A stretch of DNA of 64,000 nucleotides from Mangrovibacterium lignilyticum. Lineage in GTDB: Bacteria; Bacteroidota; Bacteroidia; Bacteroidales; Prolixibacteraceae. Made by a program: the position numbers and the translations under genes. The stretch lies in contig NZ_WKLH01000001.1 of the NCBI RefSeq assembly GCF_010882175.1, positions 823,464 through 887,463 of the forward strand. Direction: 5' to 3'. The notes below the pieces were generated by a model. That model saw only the letters and a list, made by a program, of their open reading frames with translations. It did no database searches and was not told where the DNA came from. Positions 8,259 to 15,373 of this stretch are shown here, in pieces. Position 1 is the first letter of the stretch. The number at the start of each line of letters is the position of its first letter.

Positions 8259-9305
8259 TCAAATTTTCAACCCCTGCAACAAAGCACAATAGGTTTTAAA
8301 CCCGTGCTCAATTTCAGAGACCAAAATATATTCATCGGCGGTATGCGAACGGGCACTGTCTCCAGGACCAATTTTGATGGACGGAAACGGCATTACTGCC
8401 TGGTCGGAAGTTGTAGGAGAGCCATAATAACTCAATCCTAAGCTGATTCCCCGCTCAACAATCGGGTGAGTCACCGGAATACCCGACGAATTCAAACGGG
8501 TTGAACGAGCTTCAACATCTGACTCAATCAATCCACTAATAATCTCGCAAGCTTCCTGGTTGGAATAAAATTCGTTGGTGCGAACATCCACAACAAAAGT
8601 GCAATTATCAGGCACTACATTGTGCTGATAACCGGCGCTTATTTGAGTGACGGACAACTTCACTTCACCGAGAACTTCTGAAATTTTTTCAAAGCTATAA
8701 TTACGCAGTATCGCAATATCGTCGACTGCTTTGTACAACGCATTTTCTCCTTCATTCCGGGCAGCATGTCCGGCACGACCGTGGGCAGTGCAATCGAGCA
8801 CCATCAATCCCTTTTCGGCAATGGCCATCTGCATTTGCGTGGGCTCACCAACTATCGCCAGGTTAATTTCACCTAACTCATCGACTAAACATTCCATACC
8901 TCCCGATCCGGAAATCTCTTCTTCAGCCGAGGCAGCAAACATCAAATTGAACGGCAGATCTTTCTCTTGATAAAAATGTACAAAAACAGCCAGTAAGGTT
9001 ATTAACGATGCACCGGCATCATTACTTCCCAAACCAATTAACGTGTCACCGTCAAGTTCCGCCGAAAAGGGATCTTTCGTCCAATTTTTCACCGGTTTAA
9101 CCGTATCAATATGCGAGTTCAGTAAAATAACCGGCTTTACATCTTCCCAAAACTCGTTTCGGGCCCAGCTATTAAATCCTTTAACTTGAAAAGGTATATT
9201 TTTCGATTTAAGAAAATCTCGGACAAGAGTAGCCACAGGTCCTTCGTCCCTGCTAAACGAGGGCGTTTGGATCATTGACCGCAGCAGTTGAATATATTCT
9301 TCCAT
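8259..9305 (-). CDS. argE: M20-family ArgE-type deacylase (acetyl-/succinyl-ornithine or citrulline deacylase)
   Basis: The 348-residue enzyme belongs to the M20 metallopeptidase family. Metal-binding residues are visible in NSHIDTVKP, GLGSNDAGAS, the catalytic ASAEEEISG, AIVGEP and a C-terminal SARSHTADE. In Bacteroidetes that use N-succinylornithine transcarbamylase, this enzyme removes the acyl group from N-succinylcitrulline; the ArgF' in this window (60982-61932) is of that type, so this is the likely substrate here, by inference. The start is placed at the ATG at 9305 (MEEYIQLL). A longer reading frame from a TTG at 9326 was rejected because that TTG is part of a perfect TACATTTG promoter box. 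It is convergent with amtB and divergent from the arsenic operon. Confidence 0.8.
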   Translation of the reverse strand: MEEYIQLLRSMIQTPSFSRDEGPVATLVRDFLKSKNIPFQVKGFNSWARNEFWEDVKPVILLNSHIDTVKPVKNWTKDPFSAELDGDTLIGLGSNDAGASLITLLAVFVHFYQEKDLPFNLMFAASAEEEISGSGGMECLVDELGEINLAIVGEPTQMQMAIAEKGLMVLDCTAHGRAGHAARNEGENALYKAVDDIAILRNYSFEKISEVLGEVKLSVTQISAGYQHNVVPDNCTFVVDVRTNEFYSNQEACEIISGLIESDVEARSTRLNSSGIPVTHPIVERGISLGLSYYGSPTTSDQAVMPFPSIKIGPGDSARSHTADEYILVSEIEHGFKTYCALLQGLKI

Positions 9306-9323
9306 TCGATTTAATTGAGGTAA

Positions 9324-9331
9324 CAAATGTA
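9324..9331 (-). promoter_or_regulatory. -7 promoter box of argE
   Basis: The minus strand reads TACATTTG, an exact TAnnTTTG match, 18 bases upstream of the chosen ArgE start. No well-spaced -33 TTG was found. The box decides against the longer TTG start. Confidence 0.5.
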
Positions 9332-9470
9332 ATAATGTTTACGAAAGTAAGGCCTGGATCAAATATCAGGTCTATTGAATCCATTAAATAACCGTCACAT
9401 TTAATAAAAGTTTCACGGCATCGTATATTTAATTTCTCAAAAATATTTCGGCATTTAAATTGAAACGTAT

Positions 9471-9497
9471 TATCTTTGTTCGTAATTTAACGAACAA
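9471..9497 (+). promoter_or_regulatory. Promoter and ArsR1 operator
   Basis: A perfect -7 box TATCTTTG (9471-9478) runs into an inverted repeat with arms TTGTTCG (9476-9482) and CGAACAA (9491-9497) separated by 8 bases. The site ends 12 bases before the arsR start. A repressor bound here would cover the -7 box and the transcription start, the normal mode of ArsR autoregulation. A second copy with the same geometry lies at 9823-9842. Confidence 0.75.
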
Positions 9498-9509
9498 TCA
9501 TTAAAAGTA

Positions 9510-9806
9510 ATGGAAGTCACCATTTTTACCGACGAACAAAAACAAGCCGCGCGTTTTGCCAAAGCGATGGGACATCCGGTACGCATGTACGTATTGGACT
9601 TGCTCAACAAACAAAGTTGTTGCTATAGCGGTGATTTATCAGATATACTGCCAATTGCAAAGTCGACCCTTTCGCAACATTTAAAGGAATTAAAAGATGC
9701 AGGATTGATTCAGGGAGAAATTGAAGCGCCCAAAGTGAAATATTGCATCAACAAAGAGAATTGGGCTAAAGCGCAAAAACTGTTTCAAGCCTTTCTGGAA
9801 TACTAA
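9510..9806 (+). CDS. arsR: ArsR/SmtB-family arsenical-responsive repressor (ArsR1)
   Basis: The 98-residue winged-helix protein should repress the arsenical genes that follow and release DNA on binding trivalent arsenic. A helix-turn-helix is seen in IAKSTLSQHLKELKDAGLI (residues 49-67). Possible metal ligands are the adjacent Cys37-Cys38 in KQSCCYSGDL and Cys79 in VKYCINK; the Cys pair lies in the helix where classical ArsR keeps its CxC motif. It is the first gene of arsR-arsE-arsF-arsG-arsP and lies between two copies of a TGTTCG-N8-CGAACA palindrome, which is its probable operator. The inducer cannot be told exactly: inorganic arsenite or organoarsenicals are both possible. Confidence 0.9.
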   Translation: MEVTIFTDEQKQAARFAKAMGHPVRMYVLDLLNKQSCCYSGDLSDILPIAKSTLSQHLKELKDAGLIQGEIEAPKVKYCINKENWAKAQKLFQAFLEY

Positions 9807-9822
9807 AAAAATTTAAATACCA

Positions 9823-9842
9823 TGTTCGTATTTCTGCGAACA
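9823..9842 (+). promoter_or_regulatory. Second ArsR1 operator, between arsR and arsE
   Basis: TGTTCG (9823-9828) and CGAACA (9837-9842) form an inverted repeat with an 8-base spacer, the same sequence and geometry as the operator upstream of arsR. It may drive or limit a separate transcript of the permease genes. Confidence 0.65.
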
Positions 9843-9863
9843 ACGAATAAAAAATAAAAAAAA

Positions 9864-10097
9864 ATGGAAATCAAAGTATTAGGCACCGGATGTAAAAAGT
9901 GTAAGACACTGGAAGACATCACAAAACAAGCAGTAACCGAAAGTGGAATTGACGCCACAGTAATCAAAGTTGAAGACATGCTTGAGATCATGAAATTAGG
10001 CGTACTAACCACTCCTGCTCTTGTTATTAACGGAAAAGTTCTGGTAAAAGGGCGCGTTCCATCGTTAACTGAAGTGAAAGAACTTATTCAGCAATAA
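9864..10097 (+). CDS. arsE: Small thioredoxin-fold redox protein, ArsE-like
   Basis: The 77-residue protein is a single thioredoxin-like domain with a Cys10-Lys-Lys-Cys13 active site near its N-terminus (GTGCKKCKTLE) and the cis-proline loop TTPALVING. It resembles the redox-active disulfide protein 2 family. In the arsEFG operon described from Shewanella, ArsE and ArsF are reported to act together in reduction of nitroaromatic arsenicals; gene order and types here match that operon, so the name is given by context. It has no signal peptide and should be cytoplasmic. It is preceded by a second ArsR-type operator and followed by arsF after 18 bases. Confidence 0.75.
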   Translation: MEIKVLGTGCKKCKTLEDITKQAVTESGIDATVIKVEDMLEIMKLGVLTTPALVINGKVLVKGRVPSLTEVKELIQQ

Positions 10098-10115
10098 AAC
10101 TAAAAACCACTTACA

Positions 10116-10550
10116 ATGAAAAAAACCATCGTCACCTTAACCATTCTATTCATCGGACATTTTTGGGTCAGTGCGCAATGCTGCGACAAGTCAACAGCAA
10201 AAGTTGAAAAAGACAGTGCATGCTGCACCGATTCAGTAAAAGCAACAACAGACGTGAAAGCTTATTATTTTCATGCGACCAGACGCTGCGAAACCTGCCA
10301 GGCTGTGGAAGAAGTGAGCAAAGAAGCCATTCAGGAATACTACGGTAATCAAGTTGAATTTTTGTCTGTGAATAGCGATGAAGATGCCAGCGAAACCTTG
10401 ATCGAAAAATACAAGGTCAGCGGCCAAACACTGATCATTGTGAAAGGCAACAAAATCATCGACCTAACCACAGATGCCTTTTTAAACGCTCGCACCAACC
10501 CTGAAAAGTTAAAAGCAAAAATTAAAGCCAGCATCGATCCGCTGATCTAA
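10116..10550 (+). CDS. arsF: ArsF-like secreted thioredoxin-fold protein
   Basis: The 144-residue protein has a signal peptide ending near VSAQ (residue 21), so it should act in the periplasm or be membrane-attached. Three cysteine pairs follow: Cys22-Cys23, Cys36-Cys37 and the CxxC Cys58-Glu-Thr-Cys61 in ATRRCETCQAVEE. The rest (YHATRR to VSGQTLIIVKGN) has a thioredoxin-like pattern. Proteins of this kind are annotated as the ArsF family, a proposed subunit for nitrophenylarsenical reduction. The paired N-terminal cysteines could bind metalloid or relay electrons from the DsbD-like ArsG encoded immediately downstream, one base after the stop. The detailed function is inference. Confidence 0.7.
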   Translation: MKKTIVTLTILFIGHFWVSAQCCDKSTAKVEKDSACCTDSVKATTDVKAYYFHATRRCETCQAVEEVSKEAIQEYYGNQVEFLSVNSDEDASETLIEKYKVSGQTLIIVKGNKIIDLTTDAFLNARTNPEKLKAKIKASIDPLI

Positions 10551-10551
10551 A

Positions 10552-11250
10552 ATGGAAACGCTACAAAACATACTGGAAAATTCACAGCTCCCGATTTTAT
10601 CGGCCTTCATTTTGGGTTTAATGACGGCTATCAGCCCTTGTCCGCTGGCAACCAATATCACTGCCATTGGCTATATCAGTAAGGATTTAAACAGCCGGAA
10701 ACGCGTTTTCATGAATGGTCTAATTTACACGGCAGGCCGGGCTGTTTCCTATACTGCAATCGGACTATTGTTTTTCTTCGGAGCAAGTCAATTCGAGTTT
10801 TCTGGTTTTATCCAACAATGGGGCGAAAAACTGCTTGGCCCGCTACTCATCGTAATCGGACTGTTCATGTTAGGCATTTTTTCAATCACCATCCCGGGTT
10901 TAACCAAACTGACCGATAAAGTTGAAACGAAAGCACGAAAAGGTTTTTGGGGCGCTTTACTTCTTGGAATTGTTTTTGCCCTGGCATTTTGCCCCTACAG
11001 TGGAGTTCTCTACTTCGGCATTCTTATACCGATGACGATTAGCAGCAGTCAGGGACTCATTCTCCCTGCCATTTTCGCTTTGGCAACCGGGATTCCGGTA
11101 ATTGTTTTCGCGTGGTTCATCGCCTATAGCATCGGATCAATCGGGACGGTATACAATCGAATAAAGACCTTTGAAACTTGGTTTCGTCGCATCGTTGCCT
11201 TGCTTTTCATTGGTGTGGGCATCTACTATTCAGTCATCTTCTATTTCTAA
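10552..11250 (+). CDS. arsG: ArsG-like DsbD/CcdA-type membrane protein
   Basis: The 232-residue protein has six hydrophobic segments and belongs to the DsbD/CcdA-like superfamily. One cysteine lies in each half, Cys30 in TAISPCPLATNI and Cys147 in LAFCPYSGVLY. This is the arrangement that carries reducing equivalents across the membrane in CcdA. The same family is annotated as ArsG, a proposed efflux permease for aromatic aminoarsenicals. Both ideas, export or electron transfer to the periplasmic ArsF, are compatible with the sequence. The start codon overlaps closely with arsF, and the next gene begins 7 bases after the stop, so the genes are translationally coupled. Confidence 0.75.
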   Translation: METLQNILENSQLPILSAFILGLMTAISPCPLATNITAIGYISKDLNSRKRVFMNGLIYTAGRAVSYTAIGLLFFFGASQFEFSGFIQQWGEKLLGPLLIVIGLFMLGIFSITIPGLTKLTDKVETKARKGFWGALLLGIVFALAFCPYSGVLYFGILIPMTISSSQGLILPAIFALATGIPVIVFAWFIAYSIGSIGTVYNRIKTFETWFRRIVALLFIGVGIYYSVIFYF

Positions 11251-11257
11251 AATCAGT

Positions 11258-12301
11258 ATGAAAATTAATCTTCTCGCACCGGCACAATCGAACAGAAATT
11301 GGTTACTTCCCCTGTTTCTGTTACCGCTATGGTTACTTCTATATTTGAATCTCCACCCGATCTCCGATTTCATGATTGATCGGATCTTCTACCTGAAGCC
11401 CGGGACGCACCTGACTGAATCAATTCGCTTCTTTGTTTTTGAAGTTCCCAAAGTAATGCTCTTGCTGGTACTCATCATCTTTATGGTTGGCATTGTGCGG
11501 AGTTATTTTTCGCCTGAGAAAACCCGAAAACTGTTGGAAGGCAAATCGCTTTTTACCGGCAACATCATGGCGGCCTCGTTAGGAATTGTTACTCCTTTTT
11601 GTTCTTGCTCGGCCATCCCTTTATTCCTGGGCTTTGTGGAAGCTGGAATTCCAATTGGCGTCACTTTTTCATTCTTAATTGCCGCCCCGCTGGTCAATGA
11701 AGTTGCCTTAGTGTTACTAATCGGATTATTTGGCTGGAAAGTAGCACTAATATACGCCTCAACCGGCCTGATCATAGCCATCCTCGCTGGCTGGCTGATC
11801 GGCAAACTAAAGCTCGAAAAATATGTTGAAGCATGGGTTTTCCAGGTAAAAACGAACCAGGAATACGCCGAAGAGGGAAAAGTTCCATTTTCAGAGCGAC
11901 TCAAACAAGGCTACCTAGCGGTAAAAGAGATCGTCGGTAAAATCTGGATTTATATCCTGATCGGTATTGCAGTAGGAGCCGGTGCTCATGGCTATGTTCC
12001 TGAAGATTTTATGAGCTCATTGTTAGGAAGCGAACACTGGTATGGAGTACCACTCGCCATTTTGATTGGTGTTCCGATGTACTCAAACGCTGCCGGAATT
12101 ATCCCCATAGTCAGCGTACTCATCGAAAAAGGCGTATCGCTGGGAACGGCGCTAGCTTTTATGATGTCGGTCATCGCCTTGTCGCTGCCCGAAATAATCA
12201 TTCTGAAAAAAGTCTTAAAATGGCCATTGATCGCCACTTTTATTGCTATTGTTGCCTGCGGCATTTTGATTGTTGGATTTTCCTTCAACCTAATCTTATA
12301 G
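11258..12301 (+). CDS. arsP: ArsP-type organoarsenical/metal permease (DUF318)
   Basis: The 347-residue membrane protein carries the family motif TPFCSCSAIPLFLGF followed by GIPIGVTFSFLIAAPLVNEV, typical of DUF318 permeases such as ArsP, which exports trivalent organoarsenicals. The second half repeats the pattern with GVPMYSNAAGIIPI and SLPEIIILKKV. About eight membrane helices are seen. The start is the ATG at 11258; a longer frame from a TTG at 11171 would overlap arsG by 80 bases and was rejected. A related branch of the same family exports other soft metals, so the substrate is inferred from neighbours. The vicinal Cys in CSC is a likely ligand site. Confidence 0.8.
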   Translation: MKINLLAPAQSNRNWLLPLFLLPLWLLLYLNLHPISDFMIDRIFYLKPGTHLTESIRFFVFEVPKVMLLLVLIIFMVGIVRSYFSPEKTRKLLEGKSLFTGNIMAASLGIVTPFCSCSAIPLFLGFVEAGIPIGVTFSFLIAAPLVNEVALVLLIGLFGWKVALIYASTGLIIAILAGWLIGKLKLEKYVEAWVFQVKTNQEYAEEGKVPFSERLKQGYLAVKEIVGKIWIYILIGIAVGAGAHGYVPEDFMSSLLGSEHWYGVPLAILIGVPMYSNAAGIIPIVSVLIEKGVSLGTALAFMMSVIALSLPEIIILKKVLKWPLIATFIAIVACGILIVGFSFNLIL

Positions 12302-12347
12302 ACAGGTAGAACAGTCCATTTTTTTCAAACCATAAAAACCAAATCAC

Positions 12348-13121
12348 ATGAAATCTGTCTCACTCGGTTTTATCGGCGGAGGGAGAATTACCCGAATTTT
12401 CCTTCAAGCCTTTCGGCACAAAGCAAGTGAATTTGAGAGTATTGTCGTTTGCGACACCGATGAACTTGTTTTACATGAACTGAAAAATCAATTCCCTGAA
12501 ATCGTTACGACTTCCAATCCAACAGCATGTACCCAACAGCAAATCGTTTTCATCGCCTTGCACCCACCCCAAATAATGCCCGTGCTCGAGGAGATTGGAA
12601 ATGAAATTAGCCCCGAAACGAGCGTTATCTCGCTGGCACCAAAGATTAGTCTGGAAAAGTTGGCATCTAAACTGCCGACACTCAACCTGGCCCGCATGAT
12701 CCCCAATGCAACTTCATATATCAACAAAGGCTACAACCCAATTTGTTTTCATCCTGATTTCTCACCGGAGAAAAAGGCGACACTGCTGTTTTTCATTTCG
12801 CAACTGGGCAAAACATTTGAAACAGAAGAACGAAAACTGGAAAGTTATGCTCTGCTCTCGGCCATGCTACCAACCTACTTCTGGTTTCAATGGAAAGAGT
12901 TACAGGAAATCGGTCAGGAATTAGGTTTGAGTGAAGAAGAAACAAATCATTCGATATATGAAACTTTGAAAGCAGCCAACGAGCTGTATTTCAACTCAGA
13001 ATTGAGCAACAAGGAAGTGACTGACCTGATTCCGGTTAAACCAATTGCCGAGCACGAACCGACAATTAAGGCTTGCCTCCATGATACTTTGGTTCCTCTT
13101 TTCGAAAAAATAAAAGCCTAA
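12348..13121 (+). CDS. ProC-like NAD(P)-dependent oxidoreductase in the arsenic operon
   Basis: The 257-residue protein resembles pyrroline-5-carboxylate reductase: a Rossmann fold beginning VSLGFIGGGRITRIFL (dinucleotide-binding GxGGxR) and a helical dimerisation-like domain from about residue 155. True ProC proteins have Asn after GGG and a conserved C-terminal motif with SPGGTT; here Arg replaces Asn and the SPGGTT segment is absent (the matching region reads ELSNKEVTDLIPV). It is therefore likely a paralogue with another substrate. It sits 46 bases after arsP, in the same direction and ahead of the terminator at 13127, so it is probably the last gene of the arsenical operon. It might supply reducing power or act on an arsenical-linked compound; this is not established. 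Confidence 0.6.
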   Translation: MKSVSLGFIGGGRITRIFLQAFRHKASEFESIVVCDTDELVLHELKNQFPEIVTTSNPTACTQQQIVFIALHPPQIMPVLEEIGNEISPETSVISLAPKISLEKLASKLPTLNLARMIPNATSYINKGYNPICFHPDFSPEKKATLLFFISQLGKTFETEERKLESYALLSAMLPTYFWFQWKELQEIGQELGLSEEETNHSIYETLKAANELYFNSELSNKEVTDLIPVKPIAEHEPTIKACLHDTLVPLFEKIKA

Positions 13122-13126
13122 AACAA

Positions 13127-13168
13127 GAAATGTCCGAAAGTTGCGCATGGCAATCTTCCGGACATTTC
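13127..13168. terminator. Terminator-like hairpin after the arsenical operon
   Basis: The arm GAAATGTCCGAAAG (13127-13140) pairs with CTTCCGGACATTTC (13155-13168) with one mismatch around a 14-base loop. It lies between the last gene of the arsR1 operon and the convergent acetate transporter and may serve both. Confidence 0.7.
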
Positions 13169-13195
13169 CGTTAAACGCTATCTTGATAGAATAGC

Positions 13196-13765
13196 TTACT
13201 TCCTGGCAATAAAAGGCTTACCGGTTTTCAGAATTTCTCTTCCGGCTAAATCGTTTAAAATGATAGCAGCCATCATATACCACGCTGCAAAAGCACAAAC
13301 AATCAGAACGATAGCAGCAACCGTATTCATTACAGGAAAACCGAAATGGGCAAGGTCCAGAAAAATAAAACCTGCCGTTAAAGTCGCGAATGTCACAAAC
13401 ATCGCAGTGTGTATAAAGAATGAACCGACCAGGAAAATTGCTGTAATCAGAGTCCAGGCAACTAAAAAGAAGCCTACATCGGTATGTGATGACGGATAAA
13501 CATTCAGATGATTCAAAATCCAAATGATACCTAATCCAATCCAAAAAGACCCGTAGGCTGAAAATGCGGCAAATCCGAAATTATTGCCCATTTTATGTTC
13601 CAAAAATCCGGCGATCAGCTGAGCAGTTCCTCCAAAAATAATACCCATCGCCAAAATCGGACCTAGTCCAACCCATCCCAAATTGTGGAACTGTAGTAGA
13701 AGTGTTGTCAAACCGAAGCCCCCCAGTCCTACTACTGCCGGGTTGCCTAATTTAGAATTTTGCAT
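13196..13765 (-). CDS. satP: GPR1/FUN34/SatP-type acetate uptake transporter
   Basis: The 189-residue protein has six membrane helices and the signature NPAVVGLGGFGLTTLLLQ of the acetate uptake transporter family (AceTr), near the N-terminus. It should import acetate and perhaps succinate by proton symport in the inner membrane. A minus-strand box TACTTTTG lies 33 bases upstream (13798-13805), so it probably has its own promoter. It interrupts the two groups of arsenic genes on the opposite strand; no functional link to arsenic is known to me. The family assignment is firm, the exact substrate less so. Confidence 0.85.
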   Translation of the reverse strand: MQNSKLGNPAVVGLGGFGLTTLLLQFHNLGWVGLGPILAMGIIFGGTAQLIAGFLEHKMGNNFGFAAFSAYGSFWIGLGIIWILNHLNVYPSSHTDVGFFLVAWTLITAIFLVGSFFIHTAMFVTFATLTAGFIFLDLAHFGFPVMNTVAAIVLIVCAFAAWYMMAAIILNDLAGREILKTGKPFIARK

Positions 13766-13797
13766 GTGTTAGCTTGTTAGTGAATAAATTAGTGCCG

Positions 13798-13805
13798 CAA
13801 AAGTA
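13798..13805 (-). promoter_or_regulatory. -7 promoter box of satP
   Basis: The minus strand reads TACTTTTG, matching TAnnTTTG, with a predicted start of transcription about 25 bases before the ATG. The -33 element is not clear. Confidence 0.4.
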
Positions 13806-14035
13806 AACAATATTCCGTGAACGATAACGGGCAGCAAAAAAATAAATCGCAGCTGACCTTAGTGAATTGCAAAAAATTACTGCTAACAGACCAAATTCAT
13901 ACACCAATGTTCCTATCCCAAGCACAAAGAAGACATTTGTTAATTAATCAGCAGATAAAAGAGCATTTTAATCAATTCTATCTCACAACTAATAAATAGT
14001 GTTTACTTTTCGGAGAAATCAAAAAAACCAAAGCA

Positions 14036-14434
14036 ATGACTGACACTGATATTCAACTCGTCCAAAAAACATATCCCAAACTTAAAGTTATGGCTCCCCG
14101 TTTAGCCAAGTATTTTTATAACCGGATTGCCGAGCTTGACTCAACTCTTGAGTCTCTTTTCCAAGCTGACAGTGCAAGTAACGGGGCCGCTTTTGCTGAA
14201 CTTTTGGACCAGGGAGTCGCTTCTATCGAAGATCCGAAATCATTACTTCCGGAAATCAAAAAACTGGAGGCAAAACTGACCTATTATAATATTAAGGCCG
14301 ACTGTTTAAATACGATTGGAGTGGTTTTCGTTGACACATTAGCCTTTGGTTTTGGAAACGAATTCAATGCGCAAATTCAGAATCCGTGGGTGAACGCCTA
14401 CAAAGAATATGCAGCCTTATTTTTCGCCGAATAA
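14036..14434 (+). CDS. Globin-fold protein without any histidine
   Basis: The 132-residue protein follows the pattern of bacterial single-domain globins: an A-helix VQKTYPKLKVMAPRLAKYFYNRIAELDSTLESLF, a later KKLEAKLTYYNIKADCLNTIG, and a C-terminal NPWVNAYKEYAALF. In haem globins of this kind the segment before Tyr-Gly-Val contains the proximal His (RRHxxYGV); the matching residue here is Leu81. The protein has no histidine at all and one cysteine (Cys90), so normal haem binding is unlikely. It could be a haem-free sensor or structural globin, or bind another ligand. It lies just upstream of arsR2-arsC-acr3 but is separated from it by the arsR2 operators, so it is probably its own transcript. 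The globin call is by pattern and moderately sure. Confidence 0.6.
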   Translation: MTDTDIQLVQKTYPKLKVMAPRLAKYFYNRIAELDSTLESLFQADSASNGAAFAELLDQGVASIEDPKSLLPEIKKLEAKLTYYNIKADCLNTIGVVFVDTLAFGFGNEFNAQIQNPWVNAYKEYAALFFAE

Positions 14435-14484
14435 TCCGGAATTACTCGCACTGTCCTGAACTCCTGATTTAATCAAAATTTAAT

Positions 14485-14528
14485 GACGTATTTTTACGTC
14501 GTTTTGTTTTATGACGTATTTTTACGTC
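14485..14528 (+). promoter_or_regulatory. Tandem ArsR2 operators
   Basis: The 16-base palindromic sequence GACGTATTTTTACGTC occurs twice, at 14485-14500 and 14513-14528, 28 bases apart centre to centre. A box TCGTTTTG close to the -7 consensus lies between them. An ATG at 14511 lies at the edge of the second copy, so the ArsR2 start was moved to 14544. The sequence is unrelated to the ArsR1 operator. Confidence 0.75.
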
Positions 14529-14543
14529 CTAAAGCAACGCGAT

Positions 14544-14882
14544 ATGACATCAGCAAAAGTTGAATTATTTGAGGAAAACCTACAGCAGGCAGCCGGCTAT
14601 TTCAAAGCTTTGGCACACCCCGCCCGTTTGGCTATTCTGAAATACCTGGCCGAATCGAAAGTTTGCATCTCCGGCGACATCTCCAACGAGTTACCGCTCA
14701 GCCGGACCACCGTCAATCAACATCTGAAAGAATTAAAAAACACGGGATTGATCAAAGGATCGATCGATGGTGTGAAAGTTAATTATTGCCTCAATCCGGC
14801 AAAAGTTAAAGAGCTGAAACAAATTCTCGGCGATTTCTTAAATACAGTTGAACTACCGGAAAAATTCAACTGCAGAGACTAA
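14544..14882 (+). CDS. arsR: ArsR-family repressor (ArsR2)
   Basis: The 112-residue winged-helix protein (MTSAKVELFEEN start) is a second ArsR/SmtB-type repressor. The recognition helix is in LSRTTVNQHLKELKNTGLI, and the ALAHPARLAILKYLAESKVCISGDIS segment is typical. Cysteines are present at VCISGD, NYCLNP and near the C-terminus (NCRD), compatible with arsenite sensing. It directly precedes arsC and acr3 in the same direction (65 bases before arsC) and is preceded by two copies of GACGTATTTTTACGTC. It is about as long as ArsR1 and similar in outline but has a different operator, so the two circuits should not cross-talk strongly. Confidence 0.9.
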   Translation: MTSAKVELFEENLQQAAGYFKALAHPARLAILKYLAESKVCISGDISNELPLSRTTVNQHLKELKNTGLIKGSIDGVKVNYCLNPAKVKELKQILGDFLNTVELPEKFNCRD

Positions 14883-14947
14883 TCTATCGTAACGTTTAGC
14901 ACAAAATTCATCAATAATCAAGCAAAAAACTATCTAAAAACATCCAT

Positions 14948-15373
14948 ATGAAAGTCTTAATTCTTTGTACTGGCAACAGCTGCCGCAGCCAAATGGCTCA
15001 TGGTTTTTTACAGTCGTTCGATTCTAATCTTACAGTTTGTTCTGCCGGGACCGAAGCTTCAGGCAAACTAAACACCAAAGCTGTTCAGGTGATGAAAGAA
15101 GCCGGCATTGATATCAGTAATCACACTTCTGATTCGGTTCAAACCTATTTGAATGACGAATGGGATTATGTCATCACTGTTTGTGGCGGCGCTAACGAAG
15201 CTTGCCCGGCCTTTATCGGCAAAGTAAAACACCGTCTGCACATTGGATTCGACGATCCATCACACGCTGTTGGAACAGACGAGTTTATTATGAGTGAGTT
15301 TTACCGCGTTCGCGATGAAATCAAAGCCGGATTTTACGATTTCTATTTGAAAAACATTAAAAATGAGCAGTAA
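14948..15373 (+). CDS. arsC: Arsenate reductase, thioredoxin-coupled low-molecular-weight phosphatase type
   Basis: The 141-residue cytoplasmic enzyme reduces arsenate to arsenite. The P-loop is CTGNSCRS with nucleophile Cys7 and Arg13. Cys79 and Cys86 in [13 protein letters not shown] are seven apart, the spacing of the Cys82/Cys89 pair in staphylococcal ArsC, which makes thioredoxin the likely electron donor. It overlaps the next gene acr3 by 11 bases, so the two are translationally coupled and arsenite is passed to efflux. The first Met is right at an ATG with ordinary Bacteroidetes context. Confidence 0.9.
   Translation: MKVLILCTGNSCRSQMAHGFLQSFDSNLTVCSAGTEASGKLNTKAVQVMKEAGIDISNHTSDSVQTYLNDEWDYVITVCGGANEACPAFIGKVKHRLHIGFDDPSHAVGTDEFIMSEFYRVRDEIKAGFYDFYLKNIKNEQ

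Noticed and set aside
11171-11257. TTG start that extends ArsP by 29 residues
   Set aside because: It would overlap arsG by 80 bases and the added residues are out of character; the ATG at 11258 gives a normal start.
13817-13999. 60-residue open frame between satP and the globin-like gene
   Set aside because: It has low-complexity, unlikely composition and covers the probable satP promoter region.
14511-14543. Upstream ATG for ArsR2
   Set aside because: The ATG at 14511 is next to and reads through the second operator copy; the ATG at 14544 gives the usual ArsR N-terminus.
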